NCBI GenBank assembly: GCA_031549495.1
Contig: JAVBPS010000019.1
Coordinates: forward strand, 41,490 to 105,489
From: JAVBOW01 sp031549495
Lineage (GTDB): Bacteria > Bacteroidota > Bacteroidia > Bacteroidales > Rikenellaceae
Length of the DNA: 64,000 nt
Reading direction: 5' to 3'
Made by a program: the position numbers and the translations under genes. The notes beneath the pieces were generated by a model. That model ran no database searches. It saw only the letters and a program-made list of their open reading frames with translations, and had not been told where the DNA came from. How positions within the stretch are numbered: the stretch's first letter is position 1; every line of letters starts with the position of its first letter. This document shows positions 23,961 through 33,233 of the stretch, piece by piece.

Positions 23961-26900
23961 TTAGAATTGGGCCTCCAGGCCGAAAGTGAACACTTTGCTC
24001 TTGGGATAGGCGCCGTAGTCGAAGCTGGGCATCATGGGACTGGAAGACCTCATGCTCACCTCGGGATCGAATCCTTTGTAGCCGGTCACCACGAAGAGGT
24101 TCTGCCCCGACACGAACACCCTGAGTTTGCTCAACCAGACCTTACTGATCAGGTTTCTCGGCAAGGAGTAGCCCAGCGTGACGCTTTTGAGCCTGAGGAA
24201 CGACCCGTCCTCGATAAACCGCGAATAGACGTCGCCGTTGATGTAGCCGAGCGTTTTGGGCACCTTGTTGCTGGCGTTCTGCGAGGTCCACCGGTCGGCG
24301 ATCTCGCCCGTCTTGTTGGTCCGCTCCAATCGCGACTGGCTGCCGTAGAGGCGCGTGGCGTTGTAGACGTCGTTGCCGTAGTTGAACTGCAGCATGAATG
24401 AGAAGTCGAACCCGTTCCAGTTTATCGTGTTGGTCAGACCCCCGAACCATTTGGGCGTACCGTTGCCGATCACCGTGCGGTCGTTGTCGGTGATCACCCC
24501 GTCGCCGTCCATGTCTTTGTACTTGACGAAGCCGGGGCCCATCTCACCGGCGTTCTGGACCCTTCCCGAGATGTCGGTCACACCCGGTTTGAGGATCAGC
24601 GCGCCCGCCGAGTTGCGGTAGAAGTCGTTCTCCTGGTAGACGCCGTCGAACTGGAAACCGTACATCAACCCCAGCGACTGTCCCACATAGGCGACGTAGT
24701 CGAAGTTGGTGTAGTTGCTGTCGAAGCCGGAGAGGACTTTGTAGTAACTTTCGCCATTCGAGAGCGCTTTGAGTTCGTTGCGGATGAAAGAGATGTTGAA
24801 GTCGGTCGTCCAGAGGAATTTGCGGGTGTTGATATTCCACGAATTGACGGTGATCTCGAGACCTTTGTTCTGGATCTTGCCGATGTTTTCCCACCGCTCC
24901 GGGAAGCCCGAGACGTAAGCCAGGCTCTTGGGCAGCAGCAGGTCCTTCGTGTTCTTAATGAATGCGTCGACGGTCAGCGTGAGCTTGTTTTGGAGCAGCC
25001 CCACGTCCAGGCCGAGGTTGGTGGTCGCCGAGCCTTCCCACATGATCAGGTCGTTGGCCAGGTTGAGGGGATAGAGCCCCACGCCGGGGGTTTGCCCCAC
25101 GCCGTAAGCGCGGCTTCCGTAGAGGTTCATCGAGAGGTAGGGATCGATGCGGTCGTTACCCACTTCGCCGTAGCCCAACCGGAGTTTGAGGTTGGAGACC
25201 ACCCGCTGGTCCTTCATGAATTTCTCCTCGCTGATCCTCCAGCCGGCCGCGAAGGAGGGGAACCATCCCCATTTCTTGCCCGGCGCGAAGACGGACGCAC
25301 CGTCCATACGCAGCGTGGCGGTCAACATATAGCGATTGTCGTACTGGTAGTTCACCCGGGTGAAGTAGGAGAGCAGCAACCTTTTGGTCTTGTATGAGGT
25401 GAGCTCCGTGACCAGGGCGCCCAGCGACATGTTGTTCGTCCAGAATTCGTCGGTAAGGAAATTCTCGGCGTATCCCCTCAGCCCTTCGGTGGAGGTGGAG
25501 GTGGCCTCCTGCCCGAGCATGACGTCGAACGAGTGCTTCCTGCACTTATAGTCATAGGTCAGGTAGTTCGAGGTGCCCCATCGGAGTTGCTTGCCCATCA
25601 TCTTGTTGCCCAGCGTGTTCTCGCCCTTGCGATAGGCTTCCCTCGACGATTCGAGGTAGAACATGTCCTGCGTGAAATTCTGCTGGTTGTAACTCCCCGA
25701 GACGGTCAGTTTGAGGTTTTTCAGGAAATTGATATCGAACCGCGCGTTGGCGATCCACTGGTCCGTGATCCGGTTGTTGACCACCGACTGGGCCTGGATG
25801 ATGGGGTTGACCTGCGCCAGGTTGGCCGCGCCCTCGTTCTCCAGTTCCATCGGGTCGATGGGGGCCTTGAGCAGTTGCTCGTCGGTCATCCTCAATCCGC
25901 CGGTGGGGCGTGCGCTGATGATCTGGGAGAGCATGTTGAAGCGCCCGTTGTCGGCCGAAGTCCCCGTTCCCTTCTTGGCCGAGTTGGTGTAGCTCACACC
26001 CAGGTCCAGCTTGGCGAATTTGGCCAGGGTCTGGTTGACCTTCACCTTGGCGGCGTTCTTGGCGAAGCTGCTGTTGGTGAAGATACCGTTCTCGCCGTAA
26101 TTGGAGTAGGAGACCGTGTAGCGCGTCTCTTTATTCCCCCCGCTGATCGAGAAGTTGTGGTCCTGGGACCAGGTGGGCCTGAAGGCCTCGTCCTGCCAAT
26201 CCACCCCCGGCACGCCGATGTAGTCGTCGATCGACTGGTAGCGGTAGGGGACGCCTTTCTCGTCGTTTCCGGCCTTGTAGTAGGAGCTTGCGTAATCGGA
26301 CTTCAGTTCGACCTGCAATTTGACGAATTCATAGGGGTTGAGCACATCCAGGTGGCTGGATATGGTGCGGTAGCTGACCGATCCGTTGTAGGCCACGGTC
26401 GTTTTGCCCGGCTTGCCGGACTTGGTGGTGACCAGCACCACCCCGTTGGCCGCCCGCGCGCCGTAGATGGCCGACGCGGAGGCGTCTTTCAGGACGTTGA
26501 CCGACTCGATGTCGGAGGTGGCCAGGTAGTCGATGTTGTCGACCTGGAAGCCGTCCACGATGAAGAGCGGGCCCGCGTCCCCGGTCAGCGTACCGATACC
26601 GCGGACCTTGATGTCGAAGCCCGCGCCCGGCGTACCGTCCGCCTGGGTGATCTGCACCCCGGCGATCTGGCCTCCGAGGGCCTCCATGACGGAGGCCGAC
26701 TTGTACCCTTCGATATCTTTGGAGCCGACCGAGGCGACCGATCCGGTCAGGTCGCTCACCCGCGAGGTACCGTAACCCACGACCACCACCTCTTCGACGG
26801 CGATCGCGTCGCTTTTCAGGGTGACGTTATAGGCATTGGCCGCGGTGACCGGCACTTCGGCCGTCATGTATCCCAGAGACGATACCACCAACACGTCGCC

Positions 26901-27119
26901 CGTATTGGCCTGGATGCGGAACGCACCCTGCGCGCCGGTCGAGGTACCCAGACTGGTGCCCCTGACGACCACCGAAGCCCCGAGAACGGCCTCGCCCCGG
27001 TCGTCCACCACGTTTCCCGTCACTGCCCTCGTCTGCGCGAAGGCCTGGCCTGCGGTCGCCATGAAAAAGGCGACCGAGAGCAGGCTCAAAACAAATCTCT
27101 TATTTATCTTGTTGTACAT
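23961..27119 (-). CDS. SusC/RagA-family TonB-dependent outer-membrane transporter
   Basis: A 1052-residue SusC-like protein: signal peptide (cleavage near FAQ29), carboxypeptidase-regulatory-like domain (about 30-115, VTGNVVDDRGEAVLGASVVV), TonB box region VEEVVVVGYG, plug domain with IRVRGIGTL-type and IYGARAANGVVLVTTK motifs, and a 22-strand barrel ending in TFGLEAQF with C-terminal Phe. It imports oligosaccharides across the outer membrane using TonB energy together with SusD. It starts 17 bp after the surface glycan-binding protein gene and ends 13 bp before susD, so it is inside one transcript. Length is at the upper part of the family range. Substrate inferred from the PL12 and GH88 partners. 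Confidence 0.95.
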   Translation of the reverse strand: MYNKINKRFVLSLLSVAFFMATAGQAFAQTRAVTGNVVDDRGEAVLGASVVVRGTSLGTSTGAQGAFRIQANTGDVLVVSSLGYMTAEVPVTAANAYNVTLKSDAIAVEEVVVVGYGTSRVSDLTGSVASVGSKDIEGYKSASVMEALGGQIAGVQITQADGTPGAGFDIKVRGIGTLTGDAGPLFIVDGFQVDNIDYLATSDIESVNVLKDASASAIYGARAANGVVLVTTKSGKPGKTTVAYNGSVSYRTISSHLDVLNPYEFVKLQVELKSDYASSYYKAGNDEKGVPYRYQSIDDYIGVPGVDWQDEAFRPTWSQDHNFSISGGNKETRYTVSYSNYGENGIFTNSSFAKNAAKVKVNQTLAKFAKLDLGVSYTNSAKKGTGTSADNGRFNMLSQIISARPTGGLRMTDEQLLKAPIDPMELENEGAANLAQVNPIIQAQSVVNNRITDQWIANARFDINFLKNLKLTVSGSYNQQNFTQDMFYLESSREAYRKGENTLGNKMMGKQLRWGTSNYLTYDYKCRKHSFDVMLGQEATSTSTEGLRGYAENFLTDEFWTNNMSLGALVTELTSYKTKRLLLSYFTRVNYQYDNRYMLTATLRMDGASVFAPGKKWGWFPSFAAGWRISEEKFMKDQRVVSNLKLRLGYGEVGNDRIDPYLSMNLYGSRAYGVGQTPGVGLYPLNLANDLIMWEGSATTNLGLDVGLLQNKLTLTVDAFIKNTKDLLLPKSLAYVSGFPERWENIGKIQNKGLEITVNSWNINTRKFLWTTDFNISFIRNELKALSNGESYYKVLSGFDSNYTNFDYVAYVGQSLGLMYGFQFDGVYQENDFYRNSAGALILKPGVTDISGRVQNAGEMGPGFVKYKDMDGDGVITDNDRTVIGNGTPKWFGGLTNTINWNGFDFSFMLQFNYGNDVYNATRLYGSQSRLERTNKTGEIADRWTSQNASNKVPKTLGYINGDVYSRFIEDGSFLRLKSVTLGYSLPRNLISKVWLSKLRVFVSGQNLFVVTGYKGFDPEVSMRSSSPMMPSFDYGAYPKSKVFTFGLEAQF

Positions 27120-27136
27120 AACGCTTAAGTCTTGGG

Positions 27137-29374
27137 TTAGTTAGTACCGAATTTCTCATCGAACCAGATCCACAGCGGGAAGACCTGCGAGCCGTTGTTC
27201 AGGACGGTTACGCTGTTGCCCGTGTAGAGGTAGGTCATCTGCCCGAGGAATACCCCGTTGGCGAAGCCGTTGTTGTCCTGCCACTTGTTCTGGTTGACCC
27301 TCACCTTGTTGCCGTCCGTGTTGTCCACATAGCATAAAGCGCCACCCTTGTTGCTCACGGTATTCGAAACGGGAGACTTCGCCCCGTAGTTGACGGCGCC
27401 GGTGGCCACCAGCGACCAGTTCGTATCCCAGAGCACGTGCAACAGCGTTTTCCCGGTTTCAGGCGCGGGATTGGTCAACGCCCCGCTCAGGTGGAGCGCG
27501 TTCCCGTCCTGGTCGGTGGGCCCGTCCAGGTTGTAGTAGCTGAACGTGCGGCGGTAGTCCATCTGGATGCCCGTAACCGTGACGCCGCTGTTCTTGGCCG
27601 TGTAGGTGGGGGCGACCGAAGTGGACACCTCTTTGGGCGAGCACTTATGCACGAACGGGGTGTAGGTAACGCATACCCCGCCGGTCACGTCGTTGGCCGC
27701 GAGGCTCGTGTCGAAGTACGCGTAGTTGAAGAACACGGGCACGGATACCGAATACTCGGCCGGCGTTCCCTGTCCGGTGGTGGCGGTCACCAGCACGCAT
27801 CCCGAGCTGCCGCCCGTCAGGGTCGCGGTAACGTTGCCGGGGTTGTAGGTGTCCGCGGCGAAGCTGAGGGTACCGGTCTCGCTGATGGTTACGTTCTTGG
27901 CGTTGTGTATCTGCCTGACGCTCCACACGACCGTGGTGGTCGCGTCCGAGGTCGCGGGCAGGGTAGCCGCCGCCATCGTCGCGGCGTCGTAGTAACGGAA
28001 TTGCTCCGCGTAGTTCGTCGCGGGGCTCAGATTCAGGTTGTTGCCGTAGCGGACGTAGGTGAAGATGTTCGGGTTGGGCTGGATGTTGAGCGTGAAGGTG
28101 GCGATATCGGGAGCCGCCGTGTCCGACATATCGTTTATGGCCGACACCTTGACCGTGTACTGCCCTTCGGGGATGCCGTTCTTCTTGAGCGCCGAGATCA
28201 CGCCGGTCTGCCGGTCGAGCCGGAGTTTGCCGTTGAGCGCGGCGGGCAGGTCGACGAACGCGAAGGTGATGTCGTCGCCCGTCAGCCCGGCGTCGGGCGA
28301 GATGGTGAACGAAGCCTCCCTGAACTGGTCGTGGCCGTCCGAGTAGGCGAAGCCGCCCACGGGGATGATCTGGTCTTTGATCTCGACCTGGCAGGCCGCG
28401 ACGAAATTCACCGGGGCCTCATCGTAATCGTTCTGCACCTCGATATCCAACTGGTAGACGTCGCCGATCTGCAACGTGTTGCCCGCCTGGGCGATGATCG
28501 CCCCGGTCACCGGGTCGATGCTCAGTTGCCCGCCGTCCGAAGGCCTGACCCGGGTGATGGCGAAATGCAACCCGTCGGGCGAACCCAGATAGGTGGGGGC
28601 GACTTTGGTGCGGGAGGCCGATCCGGCCACCAGCTTGCCCACGCTGAGGTACTTCAGCTCCAGCGAGGGGCTCCACACGTCGAACAGCACCACCTCGTCG
28701 TAGACTTTCGATCCCCCGAAAGTGGTCATTTTGACCGACAGGTTGTACTTGCCCGGATTGGGCAGGCTGATGGTGGTCGCCGTGGGTTGCTTGATCGACA
28801 CCACCCCTTTGGGTGTGATGGTGAAGTGATCCGCTCCCTCGGAGACCACCGAGTAGCCCATCGGGGTGATCCCCTCGCCCTGGTATTCGAGTTGGGCGGT
28901 GAGCTTCTGGTCGTAGAGGTTGCCCGTATAGGGGATCTTGACCACCTTCGGATTCGCCGTCAACCCTTCCGGGAAGGTGGACTGCACGACGAATTCGAAC
29001 ACGTTCCGGAAGGTTTTGCTCTTGCCGTTCATCACGCAGGAGACGGAGAGCTTGTAGCTTCCTATCTCCAGCGTCGAGGTGTTGCTGACCGTGATCTCCC
29101 CGTTTTCCGGGTTGATCTCGAAGTTGGCGTTGTTCGTATTGGCATCTTCGAACGTCACGCCGGTGATGGCGTATTGCGAGGGCGCGGGCCCGTAGTAGGA
29201 GGGCTTCTGGGAGACATAGGTCGACATGCCCGGCGCGAAGTCCGTCACCATGGCGTAGTAGAGCGCGTAGTCCGACTGCGCATCGTCGTCCTTGCACGAG
29301 TTCATGCCGACGGCCATAACCACAGCGGCGGCCACGGCCAGTATCTTTCCGATGAATCTGTTGTATTTCATCAC
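27137..29374 (-). CDS. Surface glycan-binding protein (DUF4958-like)
   Basis: A 745-residue surface lipoprotein: signal peptide II with lipobox GMNSC (Cys27), then several tandem Ig/cadherin-like beta domains of about 90 residues each (repeats of NPENGEITVSNTSTLEIGSY, DPVTGAIIAQAGNTLQIGD and RQTGVISALKKNGIPEGQY), and a C-terminal domain of about 200 residues. In the Bacteroides heparin/heparan sulfate locus the gene between SusC and a PL12 lyase is a DUF4958 surface glycan-binding protein; the layout and repeat type here match, so I call it by analogy. It would hold the polymer at the cell surface for the lyase and SusCD. It lies 20 bp after the lyase and 17 bp before SusC in the same operon. 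Confidence 0.7.
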   Translation of the reverse strand: MMKYNRFIGKILAVAAAVVMAVGMNSCKDDDAQSDYALYYAMVTDFAPGMSTYVSQKPSYYGPAPSQYAITGVTFEDANTNNANFEINPENGEITVSNTSTLEIGSYKLSVSCVMNGKSKTFRNVFEFVVQSTFPEGLTANPKVVKIPYTGNLYDQKLTAQLEYQGEGITPMGYSVVSEGADHFTITPKGVVSIKQPTATTISLPNPGKYNLSVKMTTFGGSKVYDEVVLFDVWSPSLELKYLSVGKLVAGSASRTKVAPTYLGSPDGLHFAITRVRPSDGGQLSIDPVTGAIIAQAGNTLQIGDVYQLDIEVQNDYDEAPVNFVAACQVEIKDQIIPVGGFAYSDGHDQFREASFTISPDAGLTGDDITFAFVDLPAALNGKLRLDRQTGVISALKKNGIPEGQYTVKVSAINDMSDTAAPDIATFTLNIQPNPNIFTYVRYGNNLNLSPATNYAEQFRYYDAATMAAATLPATSDATTTVVWSVRQIHNAKNVTISETGTLSFAADTYNPGNVTATLTGGSSGCVLVTATTGQGTPAEYSVSVPVFFNYAYFDTSLAANDVTGGVCVTYTPFVHKCSPKEVSTSVAPTYTAKNSGVTVTGIQMDYRRTFSYYNLDGPTDQDGNALHLSGALTNPAPETGKTLLHVLWDTNWSLVATGAVNYGAKSPVSNTVSNKGGALCYVDNTDGNKVRVNQNKWQDNNGFANGVFLGQMTYLYTGNSVTVLNNGSQVFPLWIWFDEKFGTN

Positions 29375-29394
29375 TGCGTAGTTTTAGCTGGGGG

Positions 29395-31473
29395 TTAATT
29401 CAATGTGAAGGATAAGTCGTAGGGTATGCGCCCGATCATGACCTGGAGCGAGGCGCCCGTAGCGCTGTAACCCGCGTCCTTGAACTGGGCCGAGAGCTCC
29501 GGGGCCGACGCGAAGGCGGCGGTGGGGTAGATCACCGTAATGAACCTTACCGCGTCCATGGCGGCCGTCTTGGCGATGTTGACCGAGTAGCAGCCGTTGC
29601 GCTCCTGGTAGGAGTCGATGGTGGGCGATACCCTGCCGGTGAAGGGGGCGAAGGTCATCGGCGAGGGGCTGAACGAGCGCACCACCACGTTGTTGTTGTC
29701 GGCGAAGATGGTGTGGGCGCCGAATTGGGCCGCGTCCAGCACGGCGTTGTTCACGCCGCCGGTTTGGATCTCGCCGAAGTTGAGCATGTTGAAGTTGACG
29801 TTGACCGATCCCGCGGCGTTGCCGATCCCCTCGTCCACGATCACGAAGAACTGTTTGTCGACGAAGAAGACGGCCCTGCGGTGCTTCAGGCCGGTGTAGC
29901 TCTGGTTTTCGGTGACCAGGATGTCGGTACCGTCCTGGGTAGCGAACTTCAGCAGCTTGCCGTTGCGGTTGGTGGTATTCTCTTTCAGGGTGGCGTAGTC
30001 CAGGGTCATGGTGTTGTGCACCCGGGTCTGGCGGAACCAATCCCGCTCGGCGTTGGTCGTCCCGTCGCCGGAGTATTTGTAACAGCCGCTGTCGGTATAG
30101 AAGTTACGCCCTTTGATGTAAAGTTCGAAAGTCCCGTTGTCGGGCTGGCTGTGGAAGCTCCCGCAAGGGCCGTTCTGCAACACCATCATGATACTGTTGG
30201 CATCCCATCCGCTGCGCATCACGTAGTAGCCCGCATTGGGGAACGCTTTGGTCAGGTTGGTCGGTTTGGTCCCCGCCTTGCCCTCCTCGGCCATCCAGAG
30301 CAGCTCGCCGTCGTCGGGGAAGAGGCGGTAGTAGCTGCGGAAATTATTTTTCAAACCCGACTTGCTGTGGTTGGCCATGCGGGTGTCGTTCATGTTGATG
30401 GTGGTGTAGTTGGGCCATACCAGGTTCTTGACCACGTCGGTCATTCCCCTCATCCCCTCGACGTAGTCGGCGGAGAAGAGGTCGCCCTTGCCGTTGGCCA
30501 CGGCCATGTCGAGCGCTTTGCTGTAGGTGCCGATCTCGCCCATGTGGTAGCTGAAGTCCAGTTCGTACTGGAAGCCGTCGGGGAAGATCTGCAGGACGAT
30601 GGCCTCGCTGAGCACCTGGCTGCCGCTGGCGATCCATGCGCCGGCGTTCTTCATCTCGGGGAAGAGGATCCCCGCGTAGGCGACCGACTGGGCCTCGTTG
30701 GTGCGGTGGTTGCCCGTCGGGGTGTAGTTCGCCTTGACGAATTCGATGCTTATGTGAATATTATAAAGCAGCTTGGAAAGGAAGTTGGGCGTAAAGTTGG
30801 ACGAGGGCAGGAAGTAGAGCATGCTGCTGGTCCAGTTGTCTATCCGCTCGCCCACTTCGAGCATTCGCCACGCCCACCGGTCGTTGCCGGTGTTCACCCC
30901 GCGCACGCTCGCGTCGATCCACGATACCATCTCTTCTTTCCAGGCCTGGGCCCACTTCTCGTCGCCCGAGGAGCGGTAGCGTTTGCCCATGGGGGGCATC
31001 CACTTGTGGCGGTGCACCTGCCAGCGCACCTCGTTGTCGGGATCGGTGATGTACCAGTCGTACACCCCGTCGGTCAGGTATTGCAGGGGCGGTATCTTCT
31101 GGTTCTGCGACTGGAACATCCCCTGCATCGCGTAATCCGACCATTGGGTGTCGTTGGCCGTGACGTTGAAGCCCACCAGGGGCACGTTGTCGTTGATCAC
31201 GTCCGTACGGTTGCGGTAGTAGTCCAGCAGGGCGACCAGCGCTTCATGGTACTTCTGCTGCTCATAGTTGGCCTTGACGGCTTCCAGGCCCGGGTAATCC
31301 AGGTTGAGCACGTCGAACACCTCCATCTGCATCACGTCGTTGTCCTCGGCGATTCCCGGTACGACCGAACTGCCCGTATTCGTTTTGACCGCGTAGGTAT
31401 CCTCCTGGATGCAACTGCACACACAGACGGCCAACAGGAACGATAAAACCGGCAAAATGTGAAATTTTTTCAT
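29395..31473 (-). CDS. Heparinase II/III-like polysaccharide lyase (PL12-type)
   Basis: A 692-residue secreted lyase. A lipobox is visible at VCSC (Cys21), so it is probably surface- or periplasm-anchored. An (alpha/alpha) toroid fills about residues 60-400 (ADNEVRWQVHRHKWMPPMGK-like region and RMLEVGERIDNW are typical of heparinase II/III proteins). The C-terminal beta-sheet domain starts near 430 with the PCGSFHSQPDNGTFELYIKG block, which holds the conserved His/Asp of the family. It cleaves uronic-acid bonds by beta-elimination, giving unsaturated ends that GH88 acts on. Heparan sulfate is the likeliest substrate because the whole gene set mirrors Bacteroides heparin loci. It is 17 bp after GH88 and 20 bp before the glycan-binding protein. 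Confidence 0.85.
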   Translation of the reverse strand: MKKFHILPVLSFLLAVCVCSCIQEDTYAVKTNTGSSVVPGIAEDNDVMQMEVFDVLNLDYPGLEAVKANYEQQKYHEALVALLDYYRNRTDVINDNVPLVGFNVTANDTQWSDYAMQGMFQSQNQKIPPLQYLTDGVYDWYITDPDNEVRWQVHRHKWMPPMGKRYRSSGDEKWAQAWKEEMVSWIDASVRGVNTGNDRWAWRMLEVGERIDNWTSSMLYFLPSSNFTPNFLSKLLYNIHISIEFVKANYTPTGNHRTNEAQSVAYAGILFPEMKNAGAWIASGSQVLSEAIVLQIFPDGFQYELDFSYHMGEIGTYSKALDMAVANGKGDLFSADYVEGMRGMTDVVKNLVWPNYTTINMNDTRMANHSKSGLKNNFRSYYRLFPDDGELLWMAEEGKAGTKPTNLTKAFPNAGYYVMRSGWDANSIMMVLQNGPCGSFHSQPDNGTFELYIKGRNFYTDSGCYKYSGDGTTNAERDWFRQTRVHNTMTLDYATLKENTTNRNGKLLKFATQDGTDILVTENQSYTGLKHRRAVFFVDKQFFVIVDEGIGNAAGSVNVNFNMLNFGEIQTGGVNNAVLDAAQFGAHTIFADNNNVVVRSFSPSPMTFAPFTGRVSPTIDSYQERNGCYSVNIAKTAAMDAVRFITVIYPTAAFASAPELSAQFKDAGYSATGASLQVMIGRIPYDLSFTLN

Positions 31474-31490
31474 TTCTCAGATATTTTGGA

Positions 31491-32687
31491 TTAACTTTTC
31501 ATGAGTTCCCTGGAATCCACACCTTTCAGTTGAAGGTACCTTTTGAGTCCTTCCAGGTAGTAGTAGTCCGCGTAGTTGAGGGGTACGTCCACCTCGCTGT
31601 TGGCGGGCAGGTGTCCCACGCAATGCATCAGCACGAAACCGCCGTTCTCTCCCTGCGGGGCCAGATAGCTCTCCGACGAGAGGCTCCGCAGGAGTTTTTC
31701 GGCGTAACCGAAGTATTTTTGGGACTCTTCGCCCTGGGTCATGGTGCTCAGTTCGAGCAGCGCGGATGCGTAGATCGCCCCGGCCGAAGCGTCCCTGGGC
31801 GCATCGCCGGGCGCGTCGTAATCCCAATAGGGCACCAGGTCTTCGGGGGTGCGGGGGTGGTTCATCACGAAGGCGGCGATCTTTCGGGCTTGCTCCAGAT
31901 AGCGCTCTTCGCCCGTGCAGCGGTAGCACATCGTGTAGCCGTAGAGGGCCCACGCCTCGCCCCGGGCCCACGCCGTGCCGTCGCCGAAGCCCTGGAAGGT
32001 GCCCTGGCTCTCGACCGACCCGTCGGGGTTGTAGCTGACCACGTGGTAGGCGCTGTAATCGTCCCGGAAGTGGTTCTTGATGGTCAGGTCGGCGTGTTGC
32101 TCGGCGACCTCCTTATATATAGGGTCTCCCGAGTTCCCGCTCGCCCAGAAGAGCATTTCGAGGTTCATCAGGTTGTCGATGATGACCGGGTAGTTCCACT
32201 CGCCGAAATCCCAGGAGCGGATCAGGCCGATCTGCGGGTCGCGGCGCGAGGCGAGGCTGGCGGCGGCGTCCATGATCACCTGGGCCGTGTAATCGTCCTT
32301 GAAATTGGCGTACTGGTTGCCGTAGCTGCAGAATACCATGAAACCCAGGTCATGGGTTCCTTTGTAGGACTGTATGCCGTCCAATTTGTCGGTGTAGGCC
32401 TGCGCCTGGTTGGCAAAGAAGTTGTCGCCTGTGAGCGCATACATCTGCCACAGGCTTCCGGGGAAAAATCCGCTGGTCCAATCCTTCGGGGGGGCCATTT
32501 TGTAGGCCCCGTCCTTGTATGACCTCGGGGTGGCCTGGTCGGAAGAGAATTTTTCCGCAGTTTTCCGCAGTTGCCGGTCGGCCCTTTGGATGGCGTTCTT
32601 CGCCCAGTCGTACTCGCCGCTGCGGGGCGTGCACCCCGACAGAAGCAGCAGAAGACCGGCCAATGGGAAAGCAAGTAATTTCTTCAT
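31491..32687 (-). CDS. Unsaturated glucuronyl hydrolase, GH88 family
   Basis: A 398-residue lipoprotein: signal peptide II with lipobox LSGC (Cys19), then an (alpha/alpha)6 barrel of GH88. The two essential acids are seen at Asp113 in THDLGFM and Asp171 in IIDNLMNLE, the positions expected for unsaturated glucuronyl hydrolases, with VQSYKGTHD-like and GFGDGTAWARGEAWALYG motifs following. The enzyme hydrates the 4,5-double bond made by the PL12 lyase and releases the uronic end. It is the promoter-proximal gene of the five-gene unit GH88, PL12, glycan-binding protein, SusC, SusD. No perfect -7 box is seen upstream; a TAATATTG box around 32724-32731 (complement) is a weak candidate. Confidence 0.9.
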   Translation of the reverse strand: MKKLLAFPLAGLLLLLSGCTPRSGEYDWAKNAIQRADRQLRKTAEKFSSDQATPRSYKDGAYKMAPPKDWTSGFFPGSLWQMYALTGDNFFANQAQAYTDKLDGIQSYKGTHDLGFMVFCSYGNQYANFKDDYTAQVIMDAAASLASRRDPQIGLIRSWDFGEWNYPVIIDNLMNLEMLFWASGNSGDPIYKEVAEQHADLTIKNHFRDDYSAYHVVSYNPDGSVESQGTFQGFGDGTAWARGEAWALYGYTMCYRCTGEERYLEQARKIAAFVMNHPRTPEDLVPYWDYDAPGDAPRDASAGAIYASALLELSTMTQGEESQKYFGYAEKLLRSLSSESYLAPQGENGGFVLMHCVGHLPANSEVDVPLNYADYYYLEGLKRYLQLKGVDSRELMKS

Positions 32688-32827
32688 GGTTATTGTTTAG
32701 TTTAGCGTTAGTTTTCCAATTACAATATTATACTTTAACGCCCGCATACTCCTTCATATTTTTCCATTAATCTGCAACATTTGCCGAAAGTCCCCTTAAA
32801 TTTGTTCAAAATATAAGAAATTCGTCT

Positions 32828-32861
32828 AAAAAAGCCCTCGTAGCGCACTTCTACGGGGGCT
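32828..32861 (-). terminator. Terminator of the sulfatase-HTCS transcript
   Basis: On the minus strand an 11 bp stem (32851-32861 with 32833-32843, with a G-U pair) is followed by six T (32833-32828). It lies 370 bp after the HTCS stop, beyond a palindromic repeat. Confidence 0.55.
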
Positions 32862-32931
32862 GGAAATTTAAAACAGGGTGCGTAAACTTGACGCGCCACT
32901 GTTTTTAATACATTCTAATATTATTCTTTCG

Positions 32932-33038
32932 GGGCGTGCTTGTCATTCTGAACGAAGCGAAGAATCTTGGTCTGGCTGTGTGCTGCAAACCATTCCGACC
33001 AAGATTCTTCACTTCGTTCAGAATGACAAGGCACGCCC
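32932..33038. repeat. Palindromic repeat, family A (about 41 bp arms)
   Basis: Arms 32932-32972 and 32997-33038, nearly perfect, with the family core GAAGCGAAGAATCTTGGTC and a terminal GGGCGTGC extension. The frame 32878-33345 across it is spurious. Confidence 0.85.
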
Positions 33039-33233
33039 TAACGGGATGATCCCGGTTCTTAGAGGTTGTTTTGAATTTCCTTTCCTTCGCGCTTTTCGCC
33101 CCTCTCCGGCATTTTTTTCCGCCGATTATCGTCACATATTCCCGATATGCTCCGCTAATCGGCGAAAAAAACTGCTCGAAGATGCGCAAAAATCGCTTCG
33201 ATTGGAAAATCAAAACAACCTCTTAATGACGAA

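Larger units (their letters stand above)
32688..33233. other. Intergenic region between HTCS and the GH88 operon
   Basis: About 546 bp holding the putative promoter of the GH88-SusD operon, the HTCS terminator (32828-32861) and a family A palindrome (32932-33038). The HTCS should bind near 32700-32830 to activate the operon, but no direct repeat or operator is obvious. No gene is seen. Confidence 0.4.
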